Assembly (NCBI RefSeq): GCF_002019855.1
Contig: NZ_CM007717.1
Coordinates: 7,945,750 to 8,009,749, forward strand
Length of the DNA stretch: 64,000 nucleotides
Source: Streptomyces antibioticus
GTDB taxonomy: Bacteria > Actinomycetota > Actinomycetes > Streptomycetales > Streptomycetaceae
Direction: 5' to 3'
Shown here piece after piece: positions 61,881 to 64,000 of the stretch (positions within the stretch are counted from its first letter, which is position 1; every line of letters starts with the position of its first letter). Made by a program: the position numbers and the translations under genes. Under the pieces are notes generated by a model. It searched no databases. It was not told where the DNA came from and was given only the letters and a program-made list of their open reading frames with translations.

Positions 61881-61905
61881 CCGCCCGGTTCGGGGGAGCG
61901 GGCGG
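61881..61905. terminator. hairpin after the LRR-ankyrin-MoxR-vWA operon
   Basis: CCGCCCG (61881-61887) pairs with CGGGCGG (61899-61905) around an 11-nt loop, 21 bp after the vWA stop. A likely operon end, with no U-tract. Confidence 0.5.
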
Positions 61906-62001
61906 CCTTGCCGCGGTCGCGGCGGCGGGAGATCATGGGTGCGCTTGACGCGCGCCGCGGCACTCACGCCCGCGCCGCCGCCGATCCGGAGGGGAGCCAC
62001 G

Positions 62002-62109
62002 GTGGGGACAGCACCCGTCCGGCCGGCCCTCTCCGCGGCCCTGTCTCCCGGGTGGACCAAGCGCCGGCACGTCGATCTGTGCCGGACCCACACCGCGCTC
62101 TGTCGCTGA
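62002..62109 (+). CDS. cysteine-containing leader peptide upstream of a flavin monooxygenase
   Basis: A 35-codon frame from GTG 62002, preceded by GGAGGGGAG (61987-61995), a strong ribosome site at the right distance. The peptide ends RRHVDLCRTHTALCR, the pattern of the putative leader peptides (RRHVDL followed by Cys) seen upstream of actinobacterial sulfur-assimilation genes. It has two Cys near the C terminus. A G/C hairpin follows 22 bp after the stop. Stalling at Cys codons under cysteine starvation could open expression of the monooxygenase. Regulation is inferred from the pattern. Confidence 0.78.
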   Translation: MGTAPVRPALSAALSPGWTKRRHVDLCRTHTALCR

Positions 62110-62131
62110 CCTGACTGTTCCGGCTTTCTCC

Positions 62132-62154
62132 GGCGGTCCCGCACGGGATCCGCC
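62132..62154 (+). promoter_or_regulatory. candidate attenuator hairpin after the leader peptide
   Basis: GGCGG (62132-62136) and CCCG (62138-62141) pair with CGGG (62144-62147) and CCGCC (62150-62154), giving a compact hairpin 22 bp after the leader stop. It is placed where a ribosome-stalling attenuator would work. Triplicate CATGTCC-type repeats follow at about 62153-62190. Confidence 0.4.
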
Positions 62155-62260
62155 ATGTCCCGCATGTCCCGCATGTTCTGGATGTCCCGCCGTGCGTGAC
62201 CGTGTCCGCGCGGGCGGTCGACCCGGGACGACACCGACACCCTTGAGAAAAGGACGAGTT

Positions 62261-63604
62261 GTGAGCGTGCAGCAGCCCAGGACGCTGAAGACCGTGACCG
62301 GAGCCGGCGGCACGTCGGAGACCTACGACCTCGCGGTCGACCCGACCCGGTCCACCCTCGACACCGCCGTACGGGTCGCGAAGCTCGCCGAGGCGGCGCG
62401 CATCGACGCCCTGTTCACCGCCGATCTGCTGCGCTTCGACGCCCAGGGCGCGATCGGCTCGCAGGAACCCCTGGTCCTCGTCTCGGCGTTGAGCCAGGTG
62501 ACCTCACGGATCGGCCTGATCGCCACCGTGTCGTCGACCTTCCACCACCCCTTTAACCTGGCCCGGTTGTTCGGCACCCTCGACCATGTGAGCAACGGGC
62601 GGGCGGCCTGGAACCTCGTGACCTCCTCGGTCGGCGAGGAGAACTACGGAAATGGTGAACTCCCCAGCCCCGAGGAGCGCTATGCGCGCGCCGCCGAGAC
62701 GCTGGAGGTGGTCAACGCGCTGTGGGACAGTTGGCAGCCCGACGCGCTGACCGTCGGCGCCGACGGGAAGGCGGTGCTGCACCGCGACCGGGTGCACCCG
62801 GTCCACCACTCAGGCCGGTTCTTCGACGTGGCCGGACCGCTCAACATCCCGCCCCTGCCGCAGCGTCGCCCGGTGCAGATCCAGGCGGGACAGTCCGAGG
62901 CGGGCACCGCGCTGGGCGCCCGCTACGCGGAGATCGTCTTCACCTCGCTGCCGACGCTCGACCACGCCCTCGACTTCACGCGCAGGATCCGCGGCCAGGC
63001 GCGGCAGTTCGGCCGGGCGGACGGACTGCCGCTGATCTTCAGCTCGTTCCACGCCACGTTCGGCGCGACGGAGGAGGAGGCGCGGCGGCTGGTGCGTGAG
63101 CGGCGCGAGGCCATCGACTTCGAGCGCGGCCGTCACCAGGTCGCCGACATGCTCGGCGGCGGCGTCGACCTGTCGGACCTGCCGCTCGACAAGCCGTTGC
63201 CGGAGAGCCTGTTGCCGGAGATCACCTCCGTGAACCGGCGCCGTGGCCGGGTCGACATCTTCGCCGGGTACGTCCGGCAGGGCTACACGCTGCGTGAACT
63301 CGTCGTCGCCGCCCAGGACACGGGACACTGGGCCGCCTCGGGAACCCCCGAGCAGCTCGCCGACGCGGTGGAGGAACGGTTCCGGGCGGGCGTGCTGGAC
63401 GTGATCTCGCTCAGCGGTCTCGCCGACCCGCGCCAGCACGACTTCATCGTCGACGGCCTTCTCCACGAGCTGCGCAGGCGGAAGATCGTCGCCCCCGACT
63501 ACACGGGGACGACCCTGCGCGAGAACCTGGGCCTCGAACTCCCGCCGCGGCCCTCCCGGGCCGACGCCGGGGGCGCCGTCCCGCACCCTACGACACGGCG
63601 CTGA
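62261..63604 (+). CDS. LLM-class flavin-dependent monooxygenase (NtaA/SnaA/DszA type)
   Basis: A 447-residue luciferase-like flavin monooxygenase. Key segments: AEAARIDALFTADLLRF, STFHHPFNLARLFGTLDHVSNGRAAWNLVTSS (pieces), and RRPVQIQAGQSEAGTALGARYAEIVFTS. These match the nitrilotriacetate/dibenzothiophene-sulfone monooxygenase branch, which uses FMNH2 from a separate reductase. The upstream cysteine leader suggests a role in sulfur release from an organosulfur compound. GTG 62261 has AAAGGA upstream. No reductase gene is visible. The 3' end overlaps the convergent regulator by 17 bp. Confidence 0.9.
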   Translation: MSVQQPRTLKTVTGAGGTSETYDLAVDPTRSTLDTAVRVAKLAEAARIDALFTADLLRFDAQGAIGSQEPLVLVSALSQVTSRIGLIATVSSTFHHPFNLARLFGTLDHVSNGRAAWNLVTSSVGEENYGNGELPSPEERYARAAETLEVVNALWDSWQPDALTVGADGKAVLHRDRVHPVHHSGRFFDVAGPLNIPPLPQRRPVQIQAGQSEAGTALGARYAEIVFTSLPTLDHALDFTRRIRGQARQFGRADGLPLIFSSFHATFGATEEEARRLVRERREAIDFERGRHQVADMLGGGVDLSDLPLDKPLPESLLPEITSVNRRRGRVDIFAGYVRQGYTLRELVVAAQDTGHWAASGTPEQLADAVEERFRAGVLDVISLSGLADPRQHDFIVDGLLHELRRRKIVAPDYTGTTLRENLGLELPPRPSRADAGGAVPHPTTRR

Positions 63605-64000
63605 GCCCGCCGTGCGCGCGGCGGCGGAGACGGTCGACGGCCTCGGCCGTCTCCGCGTCCGCCGCCAGATGGACGACCAACTGCTGCCCGTCCGAGGCGA
63701 GTTCGAGGGTCTCGCGGTGCAGCCGGAGCCTGCATCCGGTCGGGTGGTCAAGGCGGAGAACCTGGTCGCGCGGTACGGCGTGCCGGTTCACGCGCCGGGT
63801 GAAGTCAGGGCCCGCGACGGCAGCCAACTCCGCCGTGAACCAGGCGAAGTTCTCGACGGCGGGGCCATGCCACAGGCCGAACACCCGCTCGTCGGCGATG
63901 TCGTCCCAGTCGGGGAAGAGCGCACGGGCGCGCGGGTCGGTGAAGACGTACCGGGTGAGGTTGGGGCGGTCGGTGTCGAACAGACCGGTGTCGGCCAGCA
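63588..64000 (-). CDS. MmyB-like XRE-family regulator, 5' end outside window
   Basis: The C-terminal portion of a helix-turn-helix regulator. The visible part is the MmyB-like ligand-binding domain: NLTRYVFTDPRARALFPDWD near the window edge, then WHGPAVENFAWFTAELAAVAG and HPTGCRLRLHRETLELASDGQ in pieces. The N-terminal HTH lies beyond 64000. Such proteins usually regulate a divergent oxidoreductase gene; here the target is not visible. The stop is TAG at 63588-63590 (minus strand). It overlaps the convergent monooxygenase end by 17 bp. Confidence 0.82.
   Translation of the reverse strand, partial: LADTGLFDTDRPNLTRYVFTDPRARALFPDWDDIADERVFGLWHGPAVENFAWFTAELAAVAGPDFTRRVNRHAVPRDQVLRLDHPTGCRLRLHRETLELASDGQQLVVHLAADAETAEAVDRLRRRAHGGLSAVS

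Overview
The window is very GC-rich, with genes packed on both strands and many GTG/TTG starts overlapping the preceding stop (ATGA, GTGA, TTGA). A mat-type aggregation locus, a RheA-type heat-shock operator, SpoIIE-family phosphatases and rare TTA codons point to Streptomyces or a close relative. This is inferred from gene content and style; there is no rRNA or marker gene to confirm it.

Region 1 (1-4437): mixed housekeeping genes (methyltransferase fragment, small molybdopterin-domain protein, DUF1963, GYD, Sir2, a Pro/Thr-rich anchored protein). Region 2 (4456-15471) is the most striking part. A seven-gene leftward operon encodes a single-module NRPS of the indigoidine synthetase type (A domain split by an oxidase, then carrier and thioesterase), a tautomerase, an EamA exporter, a serine O-acetyltransferase, a cysteine-synthase-like PLP enzyme, a cupin and an MFS exporter. 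A divergent LuxR-type regulator has two TTA codons and the NRPS has one, so the pathway looks bldA-controlled. An orphan amino-acid-binding lipoprotein follows. Region 3 (15977-20907): matA/matB-like genes for an extracellular poly-N-acetylglucosamine-type polymer, with an acyltransferase.

Region 4 (21259-29254): DUF4239 protein, acetate-type SSS symporter with its DUF485 partner, then an IclR-centred catabolic island (ornithine cyclodeaminase family, amidohydrolase, M19-dipeptidase homologue). Region 5 (29326-37580): PRC-barrel protein, CbiZ, an ArsR/P1B-4 metal-export pair, and a SulP operon (SulP, flavin-binding-fold protein, HATPase, STAS) with an ArsR gene; three matching TTGC-N8-GCAA palindromes lie upstream of the ArsR and SulP genes.

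Region 6 (37638-49694): uracil-DNA glycosylase, NB-ARC ATPase ending in a 21-bp minisatellite, then a membrane protein, a YqiK-type flotillin and a 1636-residue ATPase, followed by a CDF metal transporter. Region 7 (49811-56234): GreA/B-like factor, DUF1345, Hsp20 with its divergent regulator and two operators, DUF2267, DUF488, and a SpoIIE phosphatase with an unusual zinc/HTH-like N terminus.

Region 8 (56289-61859): a tRNA-like gene with no foldable anticodon arm, followed by four translationally coupled genes (leucine-rich repeat, ankyrin, MoxR AAA+, metallo/vWA), a candidate uncharacterised NTP-dependent system. Region 9 (62002-64000): a cysteine-containing leader peptide ahead of a flavin-dependent monooxygenase, then the C-terminal part of an MmyB-type regulator running off the window.
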